A DNA stretch of 64,000 bases from Helichrysum umbraculigerum. Lineage: Eukaryota; Streptophyta; Magnoliopsida; Asterales; Asteraceae. The stretch is taken from positions 240,392,750 to 240,456,749 of the forward strand of contig CATIUR010000001.1 of the NCBI GenBank assembly GCA_949592205.1, written 5' to 3'. A program made the position numbers and the translations under genes. The notes below the pieces were generated by a model. That model did not search any database and was not told where the DNA came from. It was given only the letters and a program-made list of their open reading frames with translations. Shown one piece after another: positions 12,554 to 23,089 of the stretch (positions are counted from its first letter, which is position 1; the number at the start of each line of letters is the position of its first letter).

Positions 12554-12835
12554 TACTCCGTCCGTCCCATTTAAAATGTCAACATTACTATTTTGGGTGA
12601 AAAGTGTAAATTTAATATTTGATAGATGAAAAGTGTAGTTAGTGGAGAATAAGTAGTAATTAAAAATAAAAGATAATGGGATAGGGGTATTAATGGAAGT
12701 TTAGTTAGTGGAGAATAAATAGTAAAAGATAATAGAGAATGGAATAGGGGCATTTTAGGAAGATTGAATATTTTAAGTAGTGTTGAAATTGAAATGTGGA
12801 GATGTTTTATATATGAATATAGATAAATCAAAAGA
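12554..12835. mobile_element. Truncated Stowaway-like MITE
   Basis: The left end TACTCCGTCCGTCCCATTT is the well-known CTCCGTCCGTCCC-type terminus of plant Tc1/mariner (Stowaway) MITEs. The interior has a duplicated GTTAGTGGAGAATAA...AGATAATGG unit. A matching right terminus is not found, so the element is broken or the right end has been lost. Confidence 0.5.
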
Positions 12836-12839
12836 AAAT

Positions 12840-14768
12840 GTGTGGATTCTCACGTCTGTATCTATCTTTAACAATACTTGTGACACTTGATTTAGCTGAT
12901 TTTTTATTTCTCGCAGTATCAATTATAAAAATACTGCTAACAACGCCGTAAATATAGTTTATCAGAACTAAAAGGCCTCATGTTTTTGATTCGTTTTAGG
13001 TATCGTTGGAGCTTGAGCCACTCCTGTATACATGTAACGCGAACTAAACAACTTGTAGTCACAGAACTTAGCTTTTAAACCAGACCAATAAATATTATAA
13101 ATCGAAGAACCAATAACACTATCCGATGCACATCTACATATATATTTGACGTATGTCATTAATAACTTGTTTTGCATGGGCATCTTTACTAATCCTCCAA
13201 AATAAGGTCATATGTTATGGCACCTACACTTTGCTTATTTAACAATCAATAGTTTCAGATCATGATAAAAAATGTTGAGCAAAAAATACAAAAAAGAACA
13301 ACAAATTGTTACCAGTGATCGAAAATGGTTATTGTACCTGTTGCTACAAAAACACCAGTCCGTATCATGGTAAAGGTGCAGCAACCACATTGCACGCACC
13401 CTGTGACCAGCCTTAAAGACTGTGTGTTTGGCAGAGAGAAAAAGGTGTTTGGTTTTATAAAGAATAGTAAGTATTCAAAAGTTGAAGACCACCCGCCGTA
13501 CAACTCACCAATGCACAAACTCTGTTATCACATGAACATTAACAGCTTTTTCTGCCTAACCTTTTTTCTCAACAACTGACCTACTATTCTACTACTATAC
13601 ATATACATACACAATACATATACATACACAACCCCTATCCTATGCTATGTTATGGCTATTATGCTTGGGATTGGGGAGAAGAGAGGTGTTCAGTTTTTAA
13701 ATTTTGACCTATATAACCAACCGTCAATAAATACAAATTCGAGATGATTCTAGTTTTTATAATCTCAATCCCCTAATTCCTGTTTGGCAAAAAGAATCCT
13801 CGAGAATTTTCTAGAATCCCTTTTTTGAGAAGTTTTTTCAAGTAGCTTGAAAAAGAATCCCAGCTCCATCTTCAACCACAATCTCCAGCTACAATCTTTA
13901 GCATCTATGTTACCAAACATACACTTATGTTAAAAACTTTTTTGATTGGTTGTAATATAAAAATGAACATTTATTTGTCGCAACTAAGACATTTGATTCG
14001 GAGTTGGGAATTACTAATTTTAAGTGGTATCATGTACAAATCTTGATCCTTGGTTTAGTTATAGACTAATAATTTTCAATTTTCGTCTCAAAAGTACTCC
14101 GTAATATTCGTTCATTGGGTTTGTATAACACGTACCTTAGGGAGTTAGGGGCATGTTAATAAGTGTTAAATGTAGCTAATTTCAATTTTACAGAATATAT
14201 GAGATTCAATTGATACACACTACTTATGATTAATTTTAGTGTTTACATTATATACATTTTTGGATAAGTAGAAAAGTTAGGGGTTCATTTAATAACTTTT
14301 CATGAAAATTACACCAAGTATCTTATGATGTTGTAAAGTTTATAGAATAAAAAGTCAATCTTATGTTTTCTAGTGAGAACAAATAAAACAAAAAGTGAGT
14401 TATATCTCAATGTCACAATAACGCTTCTTCATAAAGACTGGATAAATAGTGACAACTGTTTATAATAACATGAAAGATTGAACATTTGTCTCACCATTAC
14501 AGTAGATTTCTTTTCTCAATTTATACAAACATATATATGTTTTTGAAACTTAAATTTCAAAATAAAAATACATTTATTAGTTAGATTACATTTAAAGAAT
14601 AAAAATACCTTAACTAAAAGCATTACTTTTCAAAATTATAGTTGTAGTTGGGCTTAACTCAAAAGTTAATAACAAAAAAAATCTCATTTATGTTTGGCAA
14701 ATTAAAATCAAGTTTAACTTATCACTTCATCTTCTTCATATGTAACTTGTAGGTTTACAAAGAAAAAC
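12840..14768. other. Intergenic with a small TGTTTGGCAA element
   Basis: No gene seen. At 13791-13921 a short sequence runs from TGTTTGGCAAAAAG to TTACCAAACATA with AGCTCCA words inside, resembling the AGCT-word MITE at 1979-2366. A 13594-13635 stretch is a CATATACATACA low-complexity repeat. Overlapping 70-85 residue frames near 13309-13579 on both strands have no family likeness. Confidence 0.45.
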
Positions 14769-16640
14769 TGTAACACCCAGAATTTCAGGAATTTAATTTC
14801 GTACGCGAATATAATTTTATTATGAAGTATTATTGTGTAAATAATGAGATATAGTGAAAAACGTAAACGGTTTTATCAGTTCCAGACTGTAGAAAATAAA
14901 GGGGATGACTTAAATAGATATATGTACGTACGGTTTTATATGTATCCCATTTTTCCCAAATAAGTTTCCAGAGAAATCGACACAGAGCGATAGAGAGTTA
15001 GAGAAAAACACAGGGATGATTTCTACTTCCATTTCCAATCTTTCAATCTTCAATTCATGATCCTATTTGTTTAATTCATTCCTTCTAATCCTCAAGAACA
15101 TCAAGTAAGTTGAATTTCTCTATGAATCAACCTAGGTTTTTGAGTTTTCATGGGGTTTAAAGGGTTGATGGTTTTAAATACGAAATTAGGGTTTTAATTT
15201 GATGAAACTAGTGTAAATTAGTGTTCTTATGATTGATTAGTGATGTATAAGCATATATGTGTTCATGATTAACAAGAATTCAAGTTAAAAGTGAGTAATT
15301 TGAAGTATATAGCTAAAGATCAAAGTAGGGTTTTGGTGGGGTTTCATGGAACTAGTGATTATGATATGAAATTGTGTTTAATATGTTTAATTGAAGTTAG
15401 TAAAGCTTAATAGTGAATGAATTAGTGTTAAAGTGAGTAAAAGATTAAGAAATTAGTGATATGTTCATAAGAGTTATGTTAAATATTTGTAGAAATATAG
15501 TTAAATTATGAACTAGTGATAATGAAGTATGATTATGATAATAGAACATGAAATTAGTAGAAAAGTGATGATTGTTAGTGTCTAATTGTTTTTATGATGA
15601 TATGTATGATTATGTAGGTGTTAAGAGACGTGGAGGCTTATGATGATCAATATGGTGAAATCGTCTAAGAGATTGTGGTGAGTGATACGGGGGTTAAACA
15701 GGTGATGTGATTGTGTAGTACCGGATAGCTTGCGGGCTAGAGGTTTACACAATCAAAGAACAAGTTATTTGTTATGTTTATTTAATTGTGTTTATTGCTT
15801 AAGTTAGTTGTTGTGTTAAATTTCTTAATTGTGCTTAATTGTTATGTGTTTAATTGTTACTTGGTAAGAAAAGTAGTAATTTCTCATTAGCTTGATGTTA
15901 GCCAAGTAATGAGTAAGTTACTAGCTTAAAGGTAAAGGAAAGAATTGGTGAAGAATAGTGTATGATTCGATTATGTTGGATCCGGATTGCTTCCGAGCAA
16001 GAGGCTACACAATTGGGTGGAAGATATATTGTTGACACATGTGAATTAAATAGTGATGATGTAGTGAACAGTGTAAGAATTGGTTGTATGTGTTTCCGGA
16101 TAGCTTCCGAGCTAGAGGATCATACAATCACGTGAATGGGTGTTTGTTATATATTTTGTTTCTTATGTGTGTGTTTAAGACTATGTTAAAAGATGTGTTG
16201 ATAAGTGAATTGATTGTTGTTGGTTAATGATTATGTGTAAAGGACTAGTGGTGATCAGAGAGTTAACTGCGGTTAACACAATGTTCAGTGTTCAGAGTCC
16301 AGTAATTTTGTGTTTATGTATTGTGTTGATATGTGTTATGTGTTAAGTGTTATGTGTATTGCTTGTTTGATTGCCTGTGTACCCACTAAGCAGTTGTGCT
16401 TACCCGTTTCAGTGTTTATGTTGTAGGTTGATGTTTTGCTAGCGACATGTGGATAGAAGGTTTATGTGAAGTTAGGGACGTGGATATGGAGCTAGCTTAC
16501 GGTTAGATAATGCTCCATTTCTTTTGAATCGTTGTTATGGTTTCAATTTGTGTAAATCGCCCAAAAATGGTTTTATAGTGACATATGTGATTTTATTGAG
16601 TAAAGTGTGAAGAGAATGATGTAATTATATTTTAAAGAGT
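14769..16640 (+). mobile_element. Probable old LTR (copy D), right end not resolved
   Basis: It begins TGTAACACCC, the same ten bases that start the intact LTR at 38303. Near 16380-16440 it has CCCACTAAGCAG..GTGCTTACCCG followed by GCTAGCGACATG, equivalent in position and style to the AACTCACCAG...GCTAGCTCGAGTCGCATG block near the end of that LTR. Three copies of a CCGGATAGCTTCCGAGCTAGAGG unit lie at 15721-16140. No terminal GGGTGTTACA or second LTR is found, so this is a solo or truncated LTR; the end coordinate is approximate. Confidence 0.5.
15721..16140 (+). repeat. Three dispersed hairpin units with changing arms (LTR D)
   Basis: Units at about 15721, 15982 and 16096 read ATAGCTTGCGGGCTAGAGG, ATTGCTTCCGAGCAAGAGG and ATAGCTTCCGAGCTAGAGG. 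The four-base arms are TAGC/GCTA, TTGC/GCAA and TAGC/GCTA around a near-constant TTCCGA loop, so the arm change is compensated on both sides. Each unit is followed by a TACACAATC-like tail. Confidence 0.6.
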
Positions 16641-19283
16641 CAAGTCATGTTGTGGGTTGGATTGGGAAGTGATTTGGTGTTAAATATGGTTGTTTTGGCT
16701 AAATGGGTCAAGGGTGTCAAAATGGGTCATAGAGGGGTCACATGTTGATTTCGAATGGCTTAGTGTTAGGACTTGTTGTCGGGTGCTTCAAGTTTGTTTT
16801 CATGTGTCTAATTAGTGTACAAAAAGGGTTAAGTCAGAAATCGAGTGGTTTGGGATTTGGTATGTTCACCAAAGTAGTCTAAAATGACCATTTATTGGTC
16901 ATACATCCAGATTTGTCGCTTTCGTGAATTTTGAAAAAAGTGCAAAAATAGACAGTTTCATTTTGACATTGTGGAAGTGCCTGCAAAATTTGATGGTCTA
17001 AGTGTTTACGAGTGAAAAGATATGCGGGTTTGAATTTGGTCAAAAATTTGAGTCTGTGTTACCACTAGAACATGCTTGTTCTAGCCTAAAACAAGCTTGT
17101 TTTAGCTAAAACAAGGTTGTTTTACCTAGGTGTACTACATGACTGGTAAATTGCATACTCCGTTGTCTTGTTTTGGGTCAAAATGTAAAGATGAGAATAC
17201 GGTATCATATATATGAGATGTGGGACCGAGCTGTGAGAACCGAAAAAAAAAAAATCTCGAGTTTTATGACGTTTCAAAAACAAAAGGCACTCAAAAAAAA
17301 AAAAAGAAGAGGCGCTCCAATTTTTGTAGGAAAAATAACTCGGTTTTTTTCTTTAATTGGATGGTTGAACGCAAACCGGGCCCACCACCTCCTGTCGCTA
17401 GCGAAACGCTATCACCAAAGATGCTCCCCAAAATGCGGCCCTGCCTATGGCGTTTCTCAAAGACGCTCCGTCTTTCTCACTATAACGGAACAATAGGTAG
17501 CAGTCTTGTAAATCTCATTTTTCTCGTTTTGACATTTAATGAAAACACTTGAAAGACACAGATTATAAATCTAGATTTTTACTAATTATATCTATAAAAA
17601 GCTTAGAAATCAAGTTTCAAATAAATAAATGTTAAAATTATATTTATAAACAAAGGAAACTATATTGAATCCAAATAAAATTGTATTGTGTAGTTAAGTA
17701 GAAACTAACAAATTGTTAGTGATGATATATATATTGCCATTACTATCAATCAAACTCTATGTTTTTTGCAACCATTTGTTAAAAGGTACTCCGTAATTAT
17801 GTACATTATATTATGACATGACAAGAAAATGTAGGATATTCTACTACTTATGAGAGAGAGTAGCGACATGCCGATATAAGGTAGGAGATGACTTTTTAAT
17901 ATACAGGGAAGATACGAGTAAAAGCATCATCGAGTTGATACTTTGATTCATTTAAAAATTTGAAAGTGAAATTTTAGAATATTTAGAATTTATTGTATCA
18001 AACAGATTTTGCATGACATTTATCTACTGGGGCAATTTGTTTGGGCCTTTGAACAATTGGGCCAGGTAGATAACCATTACACACTACACAGCTTCAACTT
18101 TTTGATCTGCAACCGGTACCCTCTTAATAATGGCCTAATTGCCTTAAATACTTATGAACACGAAAGAGATAAAAAAAAAAAATAAGAAAGGAAAATAAAC
18201 TCACATACCACACCATGAATTACGAATATATATATTTTTTCCACAAATATTTACACATCTGAACTTGAACCCACAATCTCTTGATATCTCTAGGCGCCAG
18301 ACCAATTGCAATTTGATAAAGAGATAAAAATATTTTCACGTAAATTTATATAACCATATAATATGACGTGTCATATGGGATAATGGGATGTGTTTATATG
18401 TTGTTCAAAGAAAAGATAGAAAAAACTCTTTTATAAATCTCTCTGTATCTTCATATGACACATGTATTTATTATAATTTATGAAATGTCGAGATTCAAGA
18501 GTCGATAAATCGTGTCTTCTTTTAAATCTCGACATTATAATATTGTTGAAAGATAAAAAATAAAAAATAAAAAAAATGCTACGGTGCATTTAGTTACAAA
18601 AAAATCCACACTTTTCGAGAAAATTTTTCTAAGAAAACAAGAAAAATAACAAACGTGTTCAAATTCGAGTTTTCTAACAAACTTTCTAAGAAAAAGAAAA
18701 TTCTTGTTTTCCTTTTTATAACTACAAAGTTGAAAGCTACTTTTGATGGTTTTATGAGTTTTCCATCTCTACTTTTCATTAGAATAGGAAAACTCCATCC
18801 CTTATAACTAAATATGTTTTCTAGATTTTCCATGCATTTCTAGAGAAGTAAAACACTTCTCATTCTCTAGAGAAATGGAAAAAGAAAAAGAAAAATGGAG
18901 AAATTTTTCTGTAACTAAACGCGATCCTAATGTTTGACTAGCTCTTTCCCCGAATTCAAAACGATTTAATTAGGCCAAGTTAAAATAAAGATGTATTTAG
19001 TGATAGGTTGCTATATATCATAAATACAATAAATCTGAAAAATAAAAATAAAGTTGAGCAACAGCCAACATGCATGGCAAGGCGAGGTGGCATTCTGTGG
19101 AAGCGTGATCGAGTCGTGACTTGCATGAATATATATACTGAATTTATTATTTTTATTTATCTATTCCATATATATATACTGATCAATTGGAATTAACCTC
19201 TTCAGCAAATTACAATTTGCAAAAGTTAATGTTCATATATACCGAAGAAAAAGCTGTTAATGTTCATGTGATAACAGAGTCAC
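16641..19283. other. Intergenic, no gene seen
   Basis: AT-rich. It contains a palindrome-word patch at 17069-17118 (AACATGCTTGTT, AAACAAGCTTGTTT, AAACAAGGTTGTTT), several A-runs near 17245-17310, a TACTCCGTA word near 17787, and a possible SINE fragment near 18235-18325. Overlapping frames of about 107-110 residues at 17173-17552 are rich in lysine from A-runs and have no family likeness. Confidence 0.5.
18235..18325 (-). mobile_element. Possible tRNA-derived SINE fragment
   Basis: Read on the minus strand, CAATTGGTCTGGCGCCTAG is followed about 20 bases later by GTGGGTTCAAGTTCAGATG. GGTTCAAGTTC fits the Pol III B box (GGTTCRANNCC) and the upstream block is A-box-like, a spacing seen in tRNA-derived SINEs. 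No clear target duplication was found. Confidence 0.3.
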
Positions 19284-19286
19284 TTA

Positions 19287-19628
19287 GGCCACTCCCAACC
19301 CAAAAATCAACCGACTGAAACTGACGGAGCCACGTCAGCGCCACATCAGCTTTTTCAAAAAACTGACGGAAACTGACTGACCACTCCCATCCCTGCTCAA
19401 TCACTTAAACGTTTAGGTCCCGCATTTACCAATTTACCTCTAATATTACACACTAAAAGAAATGAAAAAAAGAGAGGAAAAAACCATCGTTGGCCCCACT
19501 CGTTAACCGAAGGAACTTTGGATATCCGAAGCTTGAAACTGACAGACGAAACCGACGAGGGCGTGCCATCCCTGTCGGTTCGTCGGATGGCAACCGACGA
19601 AAAGTGATGAACCGCGTTGGGAGTGGCC
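19287..19628. mobile_element. PIF/Harbinger-type MITE, perfect ends
   Basis: Perfect inverted ends GGCCACTCCCAAC / GTTGGGAGTGGCC, flanked by TTA at 19284-19286 and 19629-19631. The interior is built of CCGACGAAAC / AACTGACGG words. 342 bp, non-coding. Confidence 0.9.
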
Positions 19629-19631
19629 TTA

Positions 19632-20745
19632 TAAACTTTTGAACAAAAGTTGTAACCTTATTATAAAAAAGTTCAAATGCAAAGACGGCCGAAAGTACTA
19701 TTAACGTGTGATGAACATGATTGTCATATAAATACTAATAAAAAGCGGTGGTGGAGATTAGCAAGTGCTGTATGTGCCAGCGCACAGAGCCTCCGATTTT
19801 CAGGAGCCCCTAATTTTATGTTCAATTGATATAAACGTTTGATGTTTGAAAAAAAATAAGTTGTAGTACACAAAATAAATAATACCTTACTTATATTTGT
19901 TATATATAAACATAAATTAGTAACCCGTAACACAAAATTGAATATGGTCTAATCGTGTTACACTGCTTTGATAATAGAAGTCCCTTTGATCGTGAAATTA
20001 TACTCGGAGACGTTCAAGTATAATAGACAATATGATATCAATGCAAATGAAGTTTATGTGAAGTAGAATTTGCTGAAGAGTTTCTCGTCTTGTACCAATA
20101 TGTGATCTAGTGAATTGTGCTATTTTCTATGATAATTTGATTGCATATAAATTGTTGTTAACTAAACTCGTCAATGTAGCAGTTGAAAATAAGTTTTTCA
20201 AACCTTAAGTTGTTGATGCCATACTTGTGGTTCACAATAATTAGTTCGTTACTGTTGTATATTTATAGCAATTTTTGTGGCGTTAATGTATACTTATGTG
20301 TATAAACTTTGTCTATTAGGGCCTATTTTTTAATATCGCACGGGGCCTCCAAAATTCATTTGCCGGCTCTGAATAAAAGTATAAATGGCCCGTATGCACG
20401 GGTTTAAAAGCTAGCTTGTAATTGTTACAATGCCTATATATACATAGTTAACTTTGCTTCATTTTACTCCTATATACTTTAAGTAACACATAATTAGTGT
20501 ATCATTATTCTCGATTGAAATGTACGTGTAGGTTGGTTTGAGACTTTGAGTACAAAACTTGGTATATGATTTTGTATCGTTATGGACAAATTGAAAGAGT
20601 TGACTTATATATACAAGTTATTAAATTTCACATCTTTTTATACTCACCTAACTCTGAATCCATGCAACTCAATTCAATACATCACACAACAACATTAATT
20701 CCATGCACCTCATTTACCATTAACAACTGTCCACCACCCTTTTTT
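19632..20745. other. Intergenic, partial hAT-like remnant
   Basis: CAGAGCC at 19785 and GGCTCTG ending at 20371 are inverted and are accompanied by similar AGGAGCCCC / GGGGCCTCC tracts, suggesting a degenerate hAT-like element of about 590 bp; an 8-bp duplication is not clear. No gene seen. Confidence 0.4.
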
Positions 20746-20749
20746 ACTC

Positions 20750-20757
20750 CATAAATA
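20750..20757 (+). promoter_or_regulatory. TATA-like box of the glycine-rich protein gene
   Basis: CATAAATA lies about 108 bases before the ATG at 20858, preceded by CT/CA-rich promoter sequence and followed by a CCACCACCACC leader. Confidence 0.45.
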
Positions 20758-20857
20758 GCCACCTCCACCACCACCACCTTCATCATCACCTCAAACATAT
20801 ATTCCTTCAACTCTTTGTGTGTGAGTGAGTGAGTTAGAGATCGATATAGCTAAAAAG

Positions 20858-21292
20858 ATGGTGAAGTTTGTAGCAATTTGTGTTTGTGCACTTGTTCTTT
20901 TAGTGCAAATCAGCAATGCAAGAGAAATACCTAGTGACACCACCATAAGTGACAAAACTCCGGCAACCGTGGAGGTGACTACTGCCGCTGCACCAAGTGA
21001 TGGAGCTGGTGTTAAAGATGAGAAGAATTTCATTGCGTATGGTGGTGTAGGTGGTTTTGCTGGTGTAGGTGGATACGCAGGTGTTCTTCCAACACTTGGG
21101 GGTGTTGGTGGACTAGGTGGTGCTAGTGGGCTTGGTGGTGCAAGTGGACTCGGTGGGCTAGGTGGTCTTGGTGGTGCAAGTGGTATCGGTGGTGGTATTG
21201 GTGGTGCGAGTGGTGTAGGACTCGGTGGTGTTGGTGGCGGTGTTGGTGCGGTGAAAGGTGGCGGTATTGGTGGTGGTATCATAGTTCCTTAA
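20858..21292 (+). CDS. Secreted glycine-rich protein (GRP), cell-wall type
   Basis: Single exon, 144 residues. The start is the ATG at 20858 and not the in-frame GTG upstream, because from there the protein opens with a classic signal peptide (VKFVAICVCALVLLVQISNA, cleavage expected before REIP). A short polar Thr/Ala-rich region follows (about 22-65), then a glycine-rich domain made of GG-x repeats: GGVGGFAGVGGYAG, then GGASGLGG / GGLGG / GGIGGASG units to the C-terminal GGGIIVP. There are no Cys in the mature part, so it is not a class II (Cys-rich) GRP. Such proteins are usually structural wall components or expressed in vascular or stressed tissue; that role is family knowledge. The proline-rich frame on the other strand is a shadow of the glycine codons. 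Confidence 0.85.
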   Translation: MVKFVAICVCALVLLVQISNAREIPSDTTISDKTPATVEVTTAAAPSDGAGVKDEKNFIAYGGVGGFAGVGGYAGVLPTLGGVGGLGGASGLGGASGLGGLGGLGGASGIGGGIGGASGVGLGGVGGGVGAVKGGGIGGGIIVP

Positions 21293-23089
21293 TTGGTTAT
21301 AATAAGAATTTACCGTTATTGGTTGTCTTGTTTTTTTCTTACTATAAGTTCCTAGCTAGCTAGTACGATGTCATGATGCTTTAAACTTTTTGGTCGTTTC
21401 ATTACTATTAGGTGTCGTTTTAGGGTTAAGTGGTGATGGAGTTGTAACTTTGTCTTGTTCCTCTTATGGTATTCCAATATTTTATGTCTCTAGCTACTGA
21501 TCTTTTGATTAATACATGCGTGCATGGTGCATCTATCTCTATTAGTTTCGTTATGAAAACATGTTAACTATGTGTCGATCTTCTCTGCTTTATTTAATTG
21601 ACAAATTAATGTTGTTGCATGTTATTCGTTTTCACCTATTGGAACCAACTTAATTTGTAGTTAGTTTAATCTACTAACTAATAAAATGATACTACGTAGT
21701 ACGTACTCGATAATTTAATTATGTGATATTAGAGTTCAAGAACTTCAATCCTCTACTATTCTACTATACGATTTTAGTATAATTTACAACATAACGATAG
21801 AGTATACGTAACAAATTTTTTTGGTACCGAGATCGATAAAACCAAAGTTAAACGATCTAAATGCTTTAACGTTTGAAGTCATTCAATTCTAGATGCATGC
21901 ATGCCTATTTGATCCTTTCTTTAGTCAAATGATAAGAAATTGGTTCCTCGTTTATTTGAAATCTTGAATCTTGCGTCCTTAAATATATTTAACACTATAT
22001 ACTTGTTTTTTTTTTTGGATCTTGATGTCCATGTATTGATTTTTGAAAGTTCAAGACAATCAAGCAATACTACTGTTTCTCATTTGAATATATATAATCC
22101 CAACCAATTAGTAAAGTTATTTGATGTTAATTATATACCTAAAGAACATGGATCGATCCGGTAAGTTTAAACTAGATCGATCCAAATCCTCCAAAACTTT
22201 ATGTTCTTAGTTATTAATAATAGATGTGCCCAATTATGGTTGGTGTTCAATTTGGTGGCAAATGCCTTAATATGTGGTTACTAACTAGATTGATGATTAT
22301 AATTAACCATCCATTAACGGCTGGTTAATGAAGACTATTGAGAGACACGACTCCACGAGAGAGAAGATGGTTATAAAACGAGTGAGATCTAAGACTCGTT
22401 CAGTCCATGCATGTTCAAGGCAACCCGGACAAGTGAAACTTAAGTTGTGAACTATAAAAGCCTTCTCTAAAAATACGTATATATTGTATGGGAAAATATT
22501 CCGTGCAGTTAAACTTCACGGATTTAATTGTGCAGTTAGTTTTAAATCGAGGACTGAATATGTATATATCTAAGAAAGTTAAGGGGTTTAAAGTGTAACA
22601 TATATAATTTTCTATGTTTTCTATCGGTCAACACCACCAAACTTTAGTGCTGTTGACAACACCAATTATTAGTCCATATTCATAGGTGTCAAAATCAATC
22701 TTACATGTATATTTTGTTTAGTCTATAAAAGAAATCATAAGTTGATAGATTATTGTTTATATATGTTTCTCCCTCTTTTGTATATTTATTTGTTCTAAAA
22801 CCGTCTCATAGTTGGAGTAAAGGACGTTTATGTCAAAATGTAGATTAACGGGGTCTAATTTTTCATTAATCAATAGTCAAAGTGCCTCAATGCTTTTCAT
22901 CTTTATCCATGGGTATAACTGCAATAACTAAATTCCACAAGGGAAAAAAGCAGCACAAAAAAAAATTCCAATTGCAACTTACAAAACCATCAATTCCCCC
23001 TAACAAAATGATACAGGCGGGAAAATAAATAAAATAAAATAAAAATATAAAAATAATACGTCGAGCGACGGTAGTCGGAAATAGCGAAA
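21293..23089. other. GRP 3' region and spacer before FLIP-like gene
   Basis: The first 200-300 bases are probably GRP 3' UTR. The remainder is AT-rich with no recognisable gene or repeat end. The last hundred bases, with an AATAAAATAAAATAAAA tract, form the promoter and short leader of the next gene. Confidence 0.55.

Noticed and set aside
12571..12831. 86-residue minus-strand frame
   Set aside because: Lies in the duplicated interior of a Stowaway-like MITE; low-complexity hydrophobic sequence.
17173..17552. Two overlapping frames of 107 and 110 residues
   Set aside because: Generated by A-runs (poly-Lys), overlapping in two frames, no start context or family likeness.
19736..20380. Full hAT element with AATAAAAG duplication
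   Set aside because: The left TIR and the duplication do not agree in position; kept only as a remnant in the spacer description.
20791..21282. 163-residue proline-rich open frame on the minus strand
   Set aside because: It is the antisense of the glycine codons of the GRP gene; the plus-strand frame has a signal peptide, a TATA-like box and family likeness.
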